From Sulfuracidifex metallicus DSM 6482 = JCM 9184 (GTDB taxonomy: Archaea; Thermoproteota; Thermoprotei_A; Sulfolobales; Sulfolobaceae), in contig CP135238.1 in the NCBI GenBank assembly GCA_032834875.1, positions 998,011 to 1,062,010 of the forward strand: a stretch of 64,000 nucleotides of DNA, written 5' to 3'. This document shows, one piece after another, positions 29,129 through 39,115 of this stretch (positions are counted from its first letter, which is position 1; each line of letters begins with the position of its first letter). Below the pieces are notes generated by a model, which was given only the letters and a program-made list of their open reading frames with translations, was not told the DNA's origin and did no database searches. Position numbers and translations under genes: made by a program.

Positions 29129-29800
29129 ATGAGCAATGAGCTTGATATTATCCGTGAGGCAAAGAAACAAACTTACAAGTTTCTGTTACGCAAAGGAAGA
29201 AAAGCAATGGCAATGTATTATCTAATGTGGAGTATTTACTCACTCTCTTTAACAGTTGCTATTCCATTGTTATACTCACTAATTCCGCAATTTTATGTTC
29301 TTCTCCTTATCGTAGTCCTTATGTCTATACCTAATTATTATACCGCAAAGATATTCTACGTACTAATTAGGAGTTACCTATTACTTTACAAAAACAGTAT
29401 AACTAGTGAAATAAAATTTAGAAAAACTTACGTTAGATCTTATGTTATAAGAAGTGTAAGCACGTACCTTTTTATATTTCTTTCCTACTTCTTTAAACCT
29501 CTCTTATTTCTATTCATAATGGCTTCCGTACCCTTATTTATAATTGTTGAAAGAAATCTTTATAAATTCTTATTCACAAATGAGTTTAGAATTACTGAGG
29601 GAAAGTTCTATGATAAGATTGCAATCTATACATTGAATCTAATACCGATTACGTTCTCCTCCCTCTACTTATATTATATATTCGAAAATACCCTATTCTA
29701 CTTTGCTTCAGTAACTATAGATTATATCTTCGGAATTCTATGGTTAATATTCTTCGCACTCTCCATGAGCGATCTAGTGGAGGCTAATAAGGATGACTGA
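29129..29800 (+). CDS. Membrane protein of transporter locus
   Basis: 223 residues with about six membrane segments after a basic N terminus (KKQTYKFLLRKGRKAMAMYY). Overlaps the following regulator gene by 8 bp. Not recognised. TATA AGTTTAAATAG about 28 bp before ATG suggests a leaderless message. An immunity or sensor role is inference from context. Confidence 0.65.
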   Translation: MSNELDIIREAKKQTYKFLLRKGRKAMAMYYLMWSIYSLSLTVAIPLLYSLIPQFYVLLLIVVLMSIPNYYTAKIFYVLIRSYLLLYKNSITSEIKFRKTYVRSYVIRSVSTYLFIFLSYFFKPLLFLFIMASVPLFIIVERNLYKFLFTNEFRITEGKFYDKIAIYTLNLIPITFSSLYLYYIFENTLFYFASVTIDYIFGILWLIFFALSMSDLVEANKDD

Positions 29801-30122
29801 TGAGAAAAAAGTAAAAGCACTTAAGGAGATCATGGATTTACTGAAGGAAAACTCATTAACTACGAGCGTCAGGCTTAGTATACTCCTTATTCTTTACATC
29901 TATGGTAGACTCACATTCAGTGAACTGTTAGCTTTTACTTCTCTAAGGAAGAATACGCTTTACGTAAACTTACAAGTCCTTGCAGATAAGGAACTGATAA
30001 AGTACAAAAAGGCTTTCTCGCTAAAGGGGATAATTAGTATAGTGGAAATAACACCTAAAGGTAGAGAAGTAGTAGAGAACTTATTTAAAATTATCGAGAA
30101 TATAAAAGAGAAAGAGAAATAG
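29793..30122 (+). CDS. Winged-helix (PadR/MarR-like) regulator
   Basis: 109 residues. Helices SVRLSILLILYIYGRLTFSE, recognition helix LRKNTLYVNLQVLADKELI, wing ISIVEITPKGREVVENL, then a C-terminal helix: a typical winged helix with dimerising end helix. Translationally coupled to the membrane gene upstream. Candidate repressor for the divergent operon and its inverted-repeat operators. Confidence 0.75.
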   Translation: MTDEKKVKALKEIMDLLKENSLTTSVRLSILLILYIYGRLTFSELLAFTSLRKNTLYVNLQVLADKELIKYKKAFSLKGIISIVEITPKGREVVENLFKIIENIKEKEK

Positions 30123-30553
30123 TCTGACTTTTCTTACTCCTATTAAGAGATTTTATAAGAAAGTTCTCTCTATAAAATTTTTAATGATTGTCAGAAATTA
30201 AAATTGATATATAAATATTTAAGTAAAATTCCATTAGCTAACTAAGAAGGAAACTCTTCCACGGGAAATTCACGCAACACTAAGGAACGAGATAAGAACG
30301 AGTATTACGAGAGTAAAACAAATAAGCTGACAATGGGAAAACAACATAAGCCCAAGGACACTAAGGGGATTAAACCCTATTCGTGAGGCTGGCTGTGACG
30401 CCCCTAGAACGGTCTAACAAGAGGGGACAAAAACCCCGAGTGGAAGGTTGTAGCGAATTTTTCTAGGGGCTGAAGGTAGTTAACATCATGCAACAAGAAC
30501 TTAGTATTATAACAGTAAAGGAAATATCCTACGCTAGTATTTCAGGGAAGTTC
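30123..30553. other. Intergenic with possible IS remnant
   Basis: About 30290-30470 is richer in G/C, has an open stretch YYESKTNKLTMGKQHKPKDTKG and GGGG/CCCC hairpins near the end. It resembles the 3' end of a TnpB-type element, but no zinc-finger motif is present, so I leave it as a possible relic. Confidence 0.35.
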
Positions 30554-31535
30554 TTAGACCTCAATTTTATCTAATTCTAAGTATGTTATTGCATTAAGAT
30601 TAAACTTATACTTATTTTCCTCAAAGAACTGCTTAATACAATTTACAACTTCATCTATCGAGTGAAATACTTTATTGCTCATGTATTCCTTGAGGGGCTT
30701 GAAGACTGCCTCATGTTAAGCTCAGGCGAGTAGGGAGGAGTAAATATGGGATGAATGCCCTTCCTACGACAAACCTCAAGCGTACCCTTGGTTTTGTGAG
30801 GAGAATAATTATCCATAACCATGTAGACCCTCCCACTACCAAAACGTCTCTTAAAGTACCTCAAGAAGTACTTAAGAGACTCAGAATTAGGTCTTCTAAA
30901 TATACCAACAACTACTTCACCGGTCCACGCGTTTATAGCGAGAAAAACGTGAACCGAAGAAAAACCTATATTGACGTGCATTACGGGCTTACTACCGATC
31001 TTAAAACCTTCCTAATTGCCGTACTAATTACTGCCCTACTCTCGTCTAGAAAGAAGAGAGCCTCTTCTTCCAATTCCTTTATTTTTTTTAAAAAAAGTCT
31101 TCCTACATGTCCTTTCTTGCTTGAACGTTAGTAGGCCTAGGTTTTACTAGATTGTATCCTAGTTCGTGAACTATCTCGTATAGTCTTGATTTCTTGTACT
31201 CTATTCCTTGTTGTAGTAGTGCTATCTTGAATGTTCTCATTGTCCAGTACTCTTCTTGTATTCCGTATTTTTGAGGCTGGTCTTCTAGTATTTGTTTTAT
31301 TTTTTCTTCCTCAGCTTTTGTCGGTCTTCCTGATCTAGGTTTATCTCTTAGTCCGTCAAGACCTTCTTTCTTGTACTTGCCAACCCACAATTTTATTGTG
31401 GAATAACCCTTGTTCAGCATTTTCGAAACTTCTCTCTCCGATTTACCGTCAACCACATGCAGCTTCACCGCAAGAATCCTCTCCTTAATCCTAGCGTCCT
31501 TCTCTTCCTCGTAAGCTTTAACTAAATCTTACATA
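30554..31535 (-). pseudogene. IS630-family transposase, multiply frameshifted
   Basis: The N-terminal part has a helix-turn-helix (EREVSKMLNKGYSTIKLWV) and GLRDKPRSGRPTK. After breaks near 31100 the next frame has LFFLDESRA (first Asp), then VYMVMDNYSPHKTK (second Asp), YSPELN (third site), then another frameshift and a C-terminal FKPLKEYMSNKVF to the stop at 30554. The start is also lost. The order is the DDE pattern of IS630/Tc1 enzymes. Lesions include changes in T7/A8 runs near 31085. Confidence 0.8.
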
Positions 31536-31604
31536 ATTCGAATGTTAAAGACAGGAGAATGTAATAAGGAAACTCTTTTAAATGTCATAGTGTTTTTTCA
31601 TCTC

Positions 31605-33938
31605 ATGAAAAGAATCTTTATCATGATTTTTCTATTTTTGTTTTTTACATCTTCTGCTAATTTACTAGGTTTTTCAGAGCCGATGCATGACGTGAGTCAA
31701 TCAGGCATAGACTCCATGTATCAGGCGAACCAGCCCAAAGGGACTGTATTTTACAGCGGGATTACTCTACCTCAAGGTTACTACGATGACTTTCAATTTA
31801 ACAGTACAAATGGAGTTAGCATCATGTTAATTTCAAACTCAACAGTTTACGTAATGATTTCGTCTCAGCTTCCTTCGTCTGGAAACTTCAATGACGTAAT
31901 TCTTCATCAGCAAGGTAGAATAGTCACAGAAAGGCTCAACGAGACCGGAGAATTTTACCTTATAGTTTACAACAACGTGTCCTCTGGTACAGCATTGATA
32001 AGCAACCTCTATATCGTGGGACAGAAAGCTCCCACAGGTATAGCTGACATAGGTGTACAACCTCAAGGAAACAGCTTGGTACCTTTCATTCAGAACTTCA
32101 CTGAGGCTTTCGGTTACGTGAAGCTCTATTCCATATCAGCTTTCAATGCAACTCCTCCAAACGGAACATCTAGATACGGTGCTTCACTACAGCTGAACAC
32201 AGTGATCCAAGTGAATACTCCCTCAGGAAGTCAGCAATACTGGGCTCAAGACGTGATAGGCTTTAACACGAGGGAACAAACCTACTACGTGGAGGACAAC
32301 GTGTGGAACTTTACCTCAATTTCAAGTGAGCTTAATAATAACCTGATCCGCGGAGAAGGATCGGTCTACCTAGACGGGTTGCAGGAATACTACGCCTTCG
32401 GAACATCTACCTATAATTATTCCTTGCCTCTCTCCCTAGGTTTAATGGATTACGTAACGTCAAATTCCACTTCCTTCACGGTGCACTTCGGCTTCACCAA
32501 CTCCTCAGGCACCTTCTGGTACGACAACGTGACAGTCCTAATACCTAACGACGGGTCATACATGTTGGTTTCAGGTTATAATGCAACTGGGGGTGGGAAC
32601 GCTTATGACGCAGAGCTGGTTTTCGGCGGTGAAGGTAACGGTGAGTTCACCCAATATCTTTCCCTAAATGCTACGCTGGACATGTTCTTCCTTGACGGGA
32701 ACCACTTCTTCTCTCCGCGTTATGTGACGCCTTTTGGACTAGACACGGAAGAATCTGCAGATGACCTTAACACTTATCCCGTGAACGGTGCTTGGGAAGT
32801 TACAACGGGAAAGATGACCCATATCTTCCTTTCCCAAACGTCAAGCCTCAAATCTTACTTCTCAACAAGCATAGCTGATGCTAACTTCGGCATCCCAGTG
32901 AATTGGATAGAGAGCGGAGGCGAGGGACCATACTTTGCAAACCTAACATTAACTTCAGACGGAGGAAGTCAGTCCTACCTCTTCCTGGAACCTTTCCCGG
33001 GAAACTATAGTGGAATAGCACAAGTTAATCTAGCCTCAGGTAATTACACTTACACCTTAACTGTGACCGACGGATTGGGACAGTCATCGTCTTTTACGGG
33101 TCATTTGATCGTGAACCCTGATCCCAAGGTAGAGGTACAAGGTGAGAACGTTACTGACGCTCATGTGGCCGTCTCTGAGGATGCTATAGCCTCCCTTGGA
33201 ACTCCGCCCTACAACTACACTTGGCTAGTCAACGGAAAGGTTGTCGGTCACGGAACGTCAATAGTGCTGAACTACTCCGAGGGTAATTACAACGTTACAG
33301 CGATAGTACAAGACTCATTGGGCTTCGTCACGTCATTCTCCAAGACCGTGAATGTAAACCCTGATCCCATCCTGAACTTTATCTATCAGGAGGACGAGGT
33401 GGGAATCCCCGTCATGGAGAAGGTTAACGTGAGTGAAGGAACTCCACCCTATACAATATCGTGGCTCTTCCAAGGATCCACTTTCCAGGGAAGCGTGTTT
33501 ACCCTCAATGGAACCAAAGCAGGAACCTTTGAAATCACGGTGAAGTTAACAGATTCCGTAGGCTTCACCAAGGTTTACAACTTCACAGTAAATGTGAAAC
33601 CTCACCTTATACTCTCAGTGACACATCAGGAGACTAACAGTTTCCTCTACACCAACCACGATGCGTCTTTACAATACTCCATCACGGGAGGAGTAGGAAA
33701 TGTGACATATTACGTTTACCTTAACGGTGAAAAGATCTATCAAGGTTCTTCTCCTCCAACCACCTTAACTCTGGCACAAGGTGAGAACAACGTAACCGTA
33801 GTTGCAGTTGACTCTCTTGGAGCTAGATCAGTAGCTGAATTTACGTCATACTCATCCCTTCAATACCTTCCCTTCTTGATAGCTTCTATTATCGCAATAG
33901 CGATCGTGGTAGCAGTAGTATTGAGGAGAAGAAAGTGA
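31605..33938 (+). CDS. Thermopsin-family acid protease with Ig/PKD-like repeats
   Basis: About 777 residues from ATG 31605, preferred because a signal peptide (MKRIFIMIFLFLFFTSSANL) starts there and TATA CTTTTAAATG lies about 25 bp upstream; the frame extends 21 codons further. The N-terminal half has thermopsin (peptidase A5) features: APTGIADIGV, LQLNTVIQVNT, YWAQDVIGFNT. Three PKD/Ig-like modules follow, each with TPPYNYTWL or TPPYTISWL-type strands, then a C-terminal membrane helix (FLIASIIAIAIVVAVVL) and RRRK anchor. Many N-x-S/T sites suggest glycosylation. It would digest protein outside the cell at low pH while held on the surface. Confidence 0.8.
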   Translation: MKRIFIMIFLFLFFTSSANLLGFSEPMHDVSQSGIDSMYQANQPKGTVFYSGITLPQGYYDDFQFNSTNGVSIMLISNSTVYVMISSQLPSSGNFNDVILHQQGRIVTERLNETGEFYLIVYNNVSSGTALISNLYIVGQKAPTGIADIGVQPQGNSLVPFIQNFTEAFGYVKLYSISAFNATPPNGTSRYGASLQLNTVIQVNTPSGSQQYWAQDVIGFNTREQTYYVEDNVWNFTSISSELNNNLIRGEGSVYLDGLQEYYAFGTSTYNYSLPLSLGLMDYVTSNSTSFTVHFGFTNSSGTFWYDNVTVLIPNDGSYMLVSGYNATGGGNAYDAELVFGGEGNGEFTQYLSLNATLDMFFLDGNHFFSPRYVTPFGLDTEESADDLNTYPVNGAWEVTTGKMTHIFLSQTSSLKSYFSTSIADANFGIPVNWIESGGEGPYFANLTLTSDGGSQSYLFLEPFPGNYSGIAQVNLASGNYTYTLTVTDGLGQSSSFTGHLIVNPDPKVEVQGENVTDAHVAVSEDAIASLGTPPYNYTWLVNGKVVGHGTSIVLNYSEGNYNVTAIVQDSLGFVTSFSKTVNVNPDPILNFIYQEDEVGIPVMEKVNVSEGTPPYTISWLFQGSTFQGSVFTLNGTKAGTFEITVKLTDSVGFTKVYNFTVNVKPHLILSVTHQETNSFLYTNHDASLQYSITGGVGNVTYYVYLNGEKIYQGSSPPTTLTLAQGENNVTVVAVDSLGARSVAEFTSYSSLQYLPFLIASIIAIAIVVAVVLRRRK

Positions 33939-34054
33939 ACAACTTCCGTTATATTCTTTTTTCCAACGAGTGAACCAAACAAGATAAAAAAGAACGTAAT
34001 TTACATTAGTAATTATTTTTAAAAATATTGAAAATAAAGTAATAAGAAGCCTTG

Positions 34055-34259
34055 ATATCGTATATAATAACATTTATTTAATTTTTTCTCTAAAAAGAGA
34101 GGAGTTTCCTACTATATGTTAGAGTGAATTTTAACATGACAACTAAAGGGATTCCATTCTTATCGTTCTTTTACCTCTTCGTTGTGTGCAGAAATTCTCC
34201 ACGTCGTTACCATTTCCTATTCTCAAAAACATTGATAATTACTTTAGGTAACTAATTAA
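34055..34259 (+). repeat. 205-bp direct repeat, copy 1
   Basis: Matches 37435-37639 with only two differences noticed (GAGTGAA versus GAACGAA). Non-coding, AT-rich. Confidence 0.9.
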
Positions 34260-34674
34260 AGATGTTGGACCTTGCCTTTAGAGGACGATGGAAGTTTACA
34301 CACGTAAAGAAACAAATACACTGCTCTCTCCGAAGATTTCCTCATCGATTCGGGTTAACATCCATCATTTAACTGTTGCTTATCTCTCGCCGAAGCAGTC
34401 GCGCTAATCCAAGAGACAGAGAAAGGATATATGTGTATATAAATAGTATACACCTATGCACACAAACAAATAAGTGCACTCATCGCTTACTTCTTAGGGT
34501 CGTTCATCGCGGTTGCAGTTCTGACCGTAACGACTAAGGACGTCTGCGTGACGCGAGGACTAAGTACGCTATAGTCATCAGGTTTAGTTTCTCATAAAAC
34601 TGGTCTCCAGAGAAGACCACTTTTCCCATAAAGGTGGTAGTCACTAATTTATATCTTTCCAGTTAACTTATCCT
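34260..34674. other. Intergenic with membrane-protein scrap
   Basis: A piece reading ISALIAYFLGSFIAVAVL (about 34460-34560, plus strand) looks like one membrane segment of a lost gene, preceded by TATA-like ATATAAATAG. No intact frame. Confidence 0.4.
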
Positions 34675-35931
34675 GTGAGGAGTGAAGACTTCAAGTACGT
34701 CATCTCGGAGTTCTTAAGTTACGGGGTTCCCGAAGTCAAGGAAAGGGAATTGAAACTCCCGCTAGAACCAAACTTGATAGTTACTGTGACCGGTGGAAGG
34801 AGGGGAGGAAAGACTTCCCTATTATACGATACTATGAGGAGGATACTTCAGGGTGGCTTAGCCCAGAAGGACGAGATCCTCTACGTTGACATGGAACACC
34901 CAAGGCTCAGGGGTACAAAGGTGGAAGATCTCGACGACATGCTAGTGGCCTTCAGGGAACTGACTGGAAAGGCGCCAAAGTACCTCTTCTTGGACGAGAT
35001 CCAGTCGGTGAAAGACTAAGGCTCCTGGTTCAGGAAGAGGCTTAACGCCAAGGTGTATCTCTCTGGCTCGTCCTCGTCTCTGACTCCCATGAAAATAGCG
35101 GAAGAACTAAGGGGTAGGAGCGTGAACTTTGAGGTTTTCCCCTTGAGCTTCAGGGAGTATCTAACCTTCCTTGGGATAAAGGTGAACAGAGAGCAGGTCA
35201 TGTACTCCGAGGAGAGGGGGAAGCTCCTCTCCTTCCTCAGGGAGTACCTAACCTTCGGTGGTTACCCTGCTGTCGCGCTAGAGGGGGACTTGAACATGAA
35301 GAAGATGATCCTCAAGTCCTATTTCGATTCGGTGGTGGTAAGGGACATGGGTGGGACCCCTCAGGGGGATGCTGTGGCAAGGGCCCTCGTGTCTGGCTAT
35401 TCTACCCTTCTCTCGGTGAACAAGTTGTACAACACGCTAAAGGGGGAAATGCCGCTGAGCAAGGAGAAACTGATTGAAATGCTGAGCATCGATGAGGGGA
35501 GTTACTTCTATTTTCCTGTAGAAATATTTGAAAAAAGCGAAAGAAAGAGGAAGGTCAACCCCAAGAAGGTGTACATAGTTGACACTGGGTATCCCATGGG
35601 GCTAGGTTACGAGTCCTCCATTTCTAAGGCAATGGAGAACGTAGTCTTCCTGGAATTAAGGAGGAGGGGCTACGACACTTTTTACTGGAAGGAATACGGG
35701 AAGGCCACAGGGGCTGAGGTCGACTTCGTAGTCTCAGAAAATTTCAAGGCAAGGGAGTTGATACAAGTGACGTACGCCCAAGACAAGGTGGACGAGAGGG
35801 AGACCAAAGCCTTGAGGAAAGCGAAGGAACAACTTAACCCTGAAAAGATGACCCTGATAACGTGGAGCTACAGGGGAGAAATTGACGGAGTGGAGGCAGT
35901 TCCCCTCTGGTATTGGTTGCTCTCCCTGTAG
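34675..35931 (+). pseudogene. AAA ATPase of AAA_14/DUF4143 type with in-frame stop
   Basis: One 418-codon frame interrupted only by TAA at 35017-35019. Before the stop: Walker A GGRRGGKTSLL and Walker B YLFLDEIQSVKD. After it: AKVYLSGSSSSL (sensor region), VFPLSFREYL and YLTFGGYPAVAL typical of these archaeal ATPases, and a C-terminal DUF4143-like nuclease core (EVDFVVSENFKARELIQVTY). Such proteins are common, variable accessory genes of unknown role. Apart from the nonsense codon the gene is well preserved. Confidence 0.75.
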
Positions 35932-36959
35932 TATATGGCAACATTAACGTGTCCACTTCCTCTAGAGCTGGTTTCACCCCTTGTGTTACCCGGGTGTTAT
36001 CCCATTCTGCGTCCCAGTTTCTCCTTCCTTGGAGAGTAATTACTCTCCTCGACACTTGGCTTCATCCTTTTCTTATGTGAACTGCCCTCTCGGATTGTGA
36101 TAGGGAAATTACGTTGCAGTTAATTCGCGGGATTACGTGGTGTTGACCTAGTCTCTCAAAAGCTCTTATCTCGTTGTTAGGACAAGTCGAAAGAATATCT
36201 GACTAACCCAATCATAACGAGGAGATGTCCCCTTGGATTTTCCTCATCTCCCGTGGCTCCACATACACCGAAAACTTGTCGTCTTGTGCCATCACCTTGA
36301 TTTTGGATATTCATCGAAATAGCTCTCCTTGAGTAAGTGCAGGAGCTTGAGGGGTTCTCTGACTTCCTGCATGTAAATCTCAGTCCAGATTTTATCGCCC
36401 ATGGATCACATCTCCTCCAGTTCATTCCTCGTAGTTACGGTGTCCACGATAGTAACTCTTAACGTCTTCCTGGACAAGAGGATGCTGACGTTATATATAT
36501 GGTAGCTTTAAAGCTATGTCTTGGAGGGATATCAGGTCTACTTTCACTTCCTCGTAGTCTAGGACTCCCTCCAGATCAACGTGTATTATATCTCCTTGCA
36601 GTTCCTGATCCCCCGCAGTTGTGTAAAATACGACCTTCTATTCTCTAAGTCGCTTCTTCCGCGTTATCGCTAATCAAAATGCGTGAAGACCTGCGGGGCC
36701 TGGGGGACTTTTAACCCTCCTTCCCCAGAGCTCCTTGGGCCTCAGGTTTACCAACATGATTCAGTCATCCGCGATTTCGACCCTCCTGCTTATCTTCCCC
36801 TCCCTCATGAACTTGGCTATGTCAATCACGAGCTCTGGGTGGAAGGAGCTGTTCCTGACGTGCAGTCTCAACCCTCTAATCAGGGGAAAAAGCCTCCAGT
36901 ATTCTCCCCGGTGATACCTTGACGATGGCCAAGGAGGTCTGACCGTCAGCAACATAAAC
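35932..36959 (-). pseudogene. Decayed unrecognised gene(s)
   Basis: Minus-strand coding-like stretches in different frames: [38 protein letters not shown], then GDIIHVDLEGVLDYEEVK and MGDKIWTEIYMQEVREPLK. Multiple stops. I cannot name the family. Confidence 0.35.
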
Positions 36960-37395
36960 CCTTACCCCCCTTACCTTGACAGTCCCAACATCGCCCAGGG
37001 AAATCCCCGTGCATGATGTTGAAGATCCACAGTTTTGACAGCTGAAGCGTCATCACCTTCTTCTTGCTTTTCGTCCTGATCTCCTTCACTTTCAGGACTT
37101 TCCAGCCTGATTGGGATACACTAGTGAGTACTACTTGTGTGCTTTCTTTTCCTTGGGAAAGCGTGCCACACCGTGAAGGGACCTCTGTCTTGCGTCGTAG
37201 AAGCGGTCTGCGACTTGTTGCAGTGTTTGGGAATAGAGCTTCTTCTTGTACTCTTCGTCCTGTTTCCTCAGGTCGAGAGCTAGTTGTCTCAACTCAGTCT
37301 TGGTGAGTCCTTTTCCATCCCTTTCATGAAAATACGCTTCCGCCCAGCGTAGTGTGTTGTACACTTCACACGCTAACTTCAACTGCTTTCAACGT
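36960..37395 (-). pseudogene. TnpB N-terminal relic
   Basis: [21 protein letters not shown] and [20 protein letters not shown] match the N-terminal helical part of archaeal TnpB/OrfB. After a frameshift near 37130 comes a stretch equivalent to [18 protein letters not shown]. The RuvC and zinc-finger parts are not found. A different TnpB lineage from those at 38968 and 55620. Confidence 0.6.
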
Positions 37396-37434
37396 CCTCA
37401 ACGTTCCTTCGTCAGTGTAAGCTCCAAAGATTTA

Positions 37435-37639
37435 ATATCGTATATAATAACATTTATTTAATTTTTTCTCTAAAAAGAGAGGAGTTTCCTACTATATGTT
37501 AGAACGAATTTTAACATGACAACTAAAGGGATTCCATTCTTATCGTTCTTTTACCTCTTCGTTGTGTGCAGAAATTCTCCACGTCGTTACCATTTCCTAT
37601 TCTCAAAAACATTGATAATTACTTTAGGTAACTAATTAA
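37435..37639 (+). repeat. 205-bp direct repeat, copy 2
   Basis: Second copy of 34055-34259, in the same orientation, 3380 bp downstream. It ends just before the promoter of the DUF973 gene (TATA ACTTATATAAAAG at 37649). Confidence 0.9.
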
Positions 37640-37689
37640 TATAGAAGACTTATATAAAAGTGCGATCATAGAAGTAATTAGGGAAAAAT

Positions 37690-38544
37690 ATGTCGTATAA
37701 TTATAGTAATAATCCTAATCCTTCACTTGAGGCCGACGCTGTGGGGAAACTGAGGACTGGCATACTTTACTTCATCATAGTCCCTCTAATTTCCGTAATA
37801 GCAAGTCTCACCTTTTTCAGTCCCATAGTTGCAATATTCCTGTTAATAGTTAGTCTAGTGGTAGCGATTCTAGGTTTCATGAAAGCTAAGGGGGGTATGT
37901 CAGATCTTTCTAATTTCATAAATTCTGTTGGAATAGGCTCAACGGGCTTGACTCTCGTTTTAATAGGACTTATACTGGAATTGCTTGGGGCTATACTTCT
38001 CTTAGTCTTGGTGGGAATAGCGTTCATCTCTATAGGTGCCTTAGCGGAGCTCATAGGCTTCATCTTGTTCGGAATAGGGATATATAGAATAGGTTCTACA
38101 TTCAATAACGGCCTTACCAAGATCGGAGGTATACTCATTGCGACGCTGATATTGGGATTCATAGGGTTGATAATGTCTTACATAGGACTGGGAGAGGTGG
38201 AGAGGAATTTGAGATCATCCGTCGGGCAGTTTCCTGCCAGTCAAGGCATGATGCCTCTATCTTCTCTGCAGGTATATCAGATAGGAATAGGAACTCTAAA
38301 CGGGAACGGAATAGCCACCTTCGTATTATACTCCTCTCAACAAGCTTTAATATCGTCAGCTCAGATAATGGGGACTCAGTACCTTACGTCTTCCATATCT
38401 CCAAATAGTTTAAGCGTGGGGAACAACAACGTCTCCGCAAACTTTGGAATGATTAGCGGACTTAACTCAGGATCAACATACACAATGAGGATAACCCTCT
38501 CCACAGGTCAAACAGTTGACGTAAACTTGATTTACAGACCTTAG
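37690..38544 (+). CDS. DUF973 family membrane protein
   Basis: 284 residues. LEADAVGKLRTGILYFIIVPL, then about five hydrophobic helices to about residue 170, and a C-terminal extracytoplasmic beta-rich part (LNGNGIATFVLYSSQ... STYTMRITLSTGQ). This matches the Sulfolobales-specific DUF973 layout. Function unknown. The TATA at 37649 suggests a short leader. Confidence 0.75.
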   Translation: MSYNYSNNPNPSLEADAVGKLRTGILYFIIVPLISVIASLTFFSPIVAIFLLIVSLVVAILGFMKAKGGMSDLSNFINSVGIGSTGLTLVLIGLILELLGAILLLVLVGIAFISIGALAELIGFILFGIGIYRIGSTFNNGLTKIGGILIATLILGFIGLIMSYIGLGEVERNLRSSVGQFPASQGMMPLSSLQVYQIGIGTLNGNGIATFVLYSSQQALISSAQIMGTQYLTSSISPNSLSVGNNNVSANFGMISGLNSGSTYTMRITLSTGQTVDVNLIYRP

Positions 38545-38730
38545 TTCGTTTACAATCGAACTTACACTAAAAATAATACTTTTTCTTTTCTAAAATAAAA
38601 TTTTCTATATATATTGTAAAATAGAGTCAATACAAGGTTTAGATACACTTGGACTAGAGTATATTAACCAAGTAAACTACATGTTTTCATGAATAGGATC
38701 TCTGTTGAAGATGTAAAGAAACTGTCCGTA

Positions 38731-38794
38731 TATTATGTTTATAAAGTCATCCAATATCTTCATATTATGTTTATAAAGTCATCCAATATCTTCG
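38731..38794 (+). repeat. 32-bp tandem duplication
   Basis: The unit beginning TATTATGTTTATAAAGTC and ending CAATATCTTC occurs twice head to tail in non-coding sequence (38731-38762, 38763-38794). Confidence 0.85.
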
Positions 38795-38962
38795 TGATAT
38801 TCTCTATATCAACTAATATCACATGAATAGTTTTTAAAATTCTGAGCGGAAATCGTTGCTCTTAACGCTATCAAATAACTTGATTGTACATTCTCTGTCC
38901 ATAGTGCTATCTCTCCGTCATTAACTTAGATTACTTCTACTAATCTAATCTTTCACAGGAGA

Positions 38963-39115
38963 GTGAACTACCCCGCCCTTACGGACGGGGCATCTCCACC
39001 TCGCGATGGAGATTTCCTGCTTCTTCCAGGAAACTTACTATACACACCCTCAGAGAAGGGTATGTGTAGCAGAGGTCTCCTGTCCACAGGCTCTAAGGGC
39101 AGTCCCGACCCCGCG
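38963..39115 (-). ncRNA. Probable omegaRNA/reRNA at tnpB 3' end
   Basis: The tnpB 3' end and right end fold into hairpins: GGAAATCTCCAT...ATGGAGATG-type (about 38992-39015) and CCCCGTCC...GGGCGGGG (about 38970-38990). In characterised TnpB systems this region is the guide RNA scaffold and the bases just outside the element are the guide. Existence inferred by analogy. Confidence 0.5.

Noticed and set aside
30290-30470. TnpB-type 3' end with guide-RNA hairpins
   Set aside because: No zinc-finger or DRDxN motif is encoded, so I keep it only as a possible relic.
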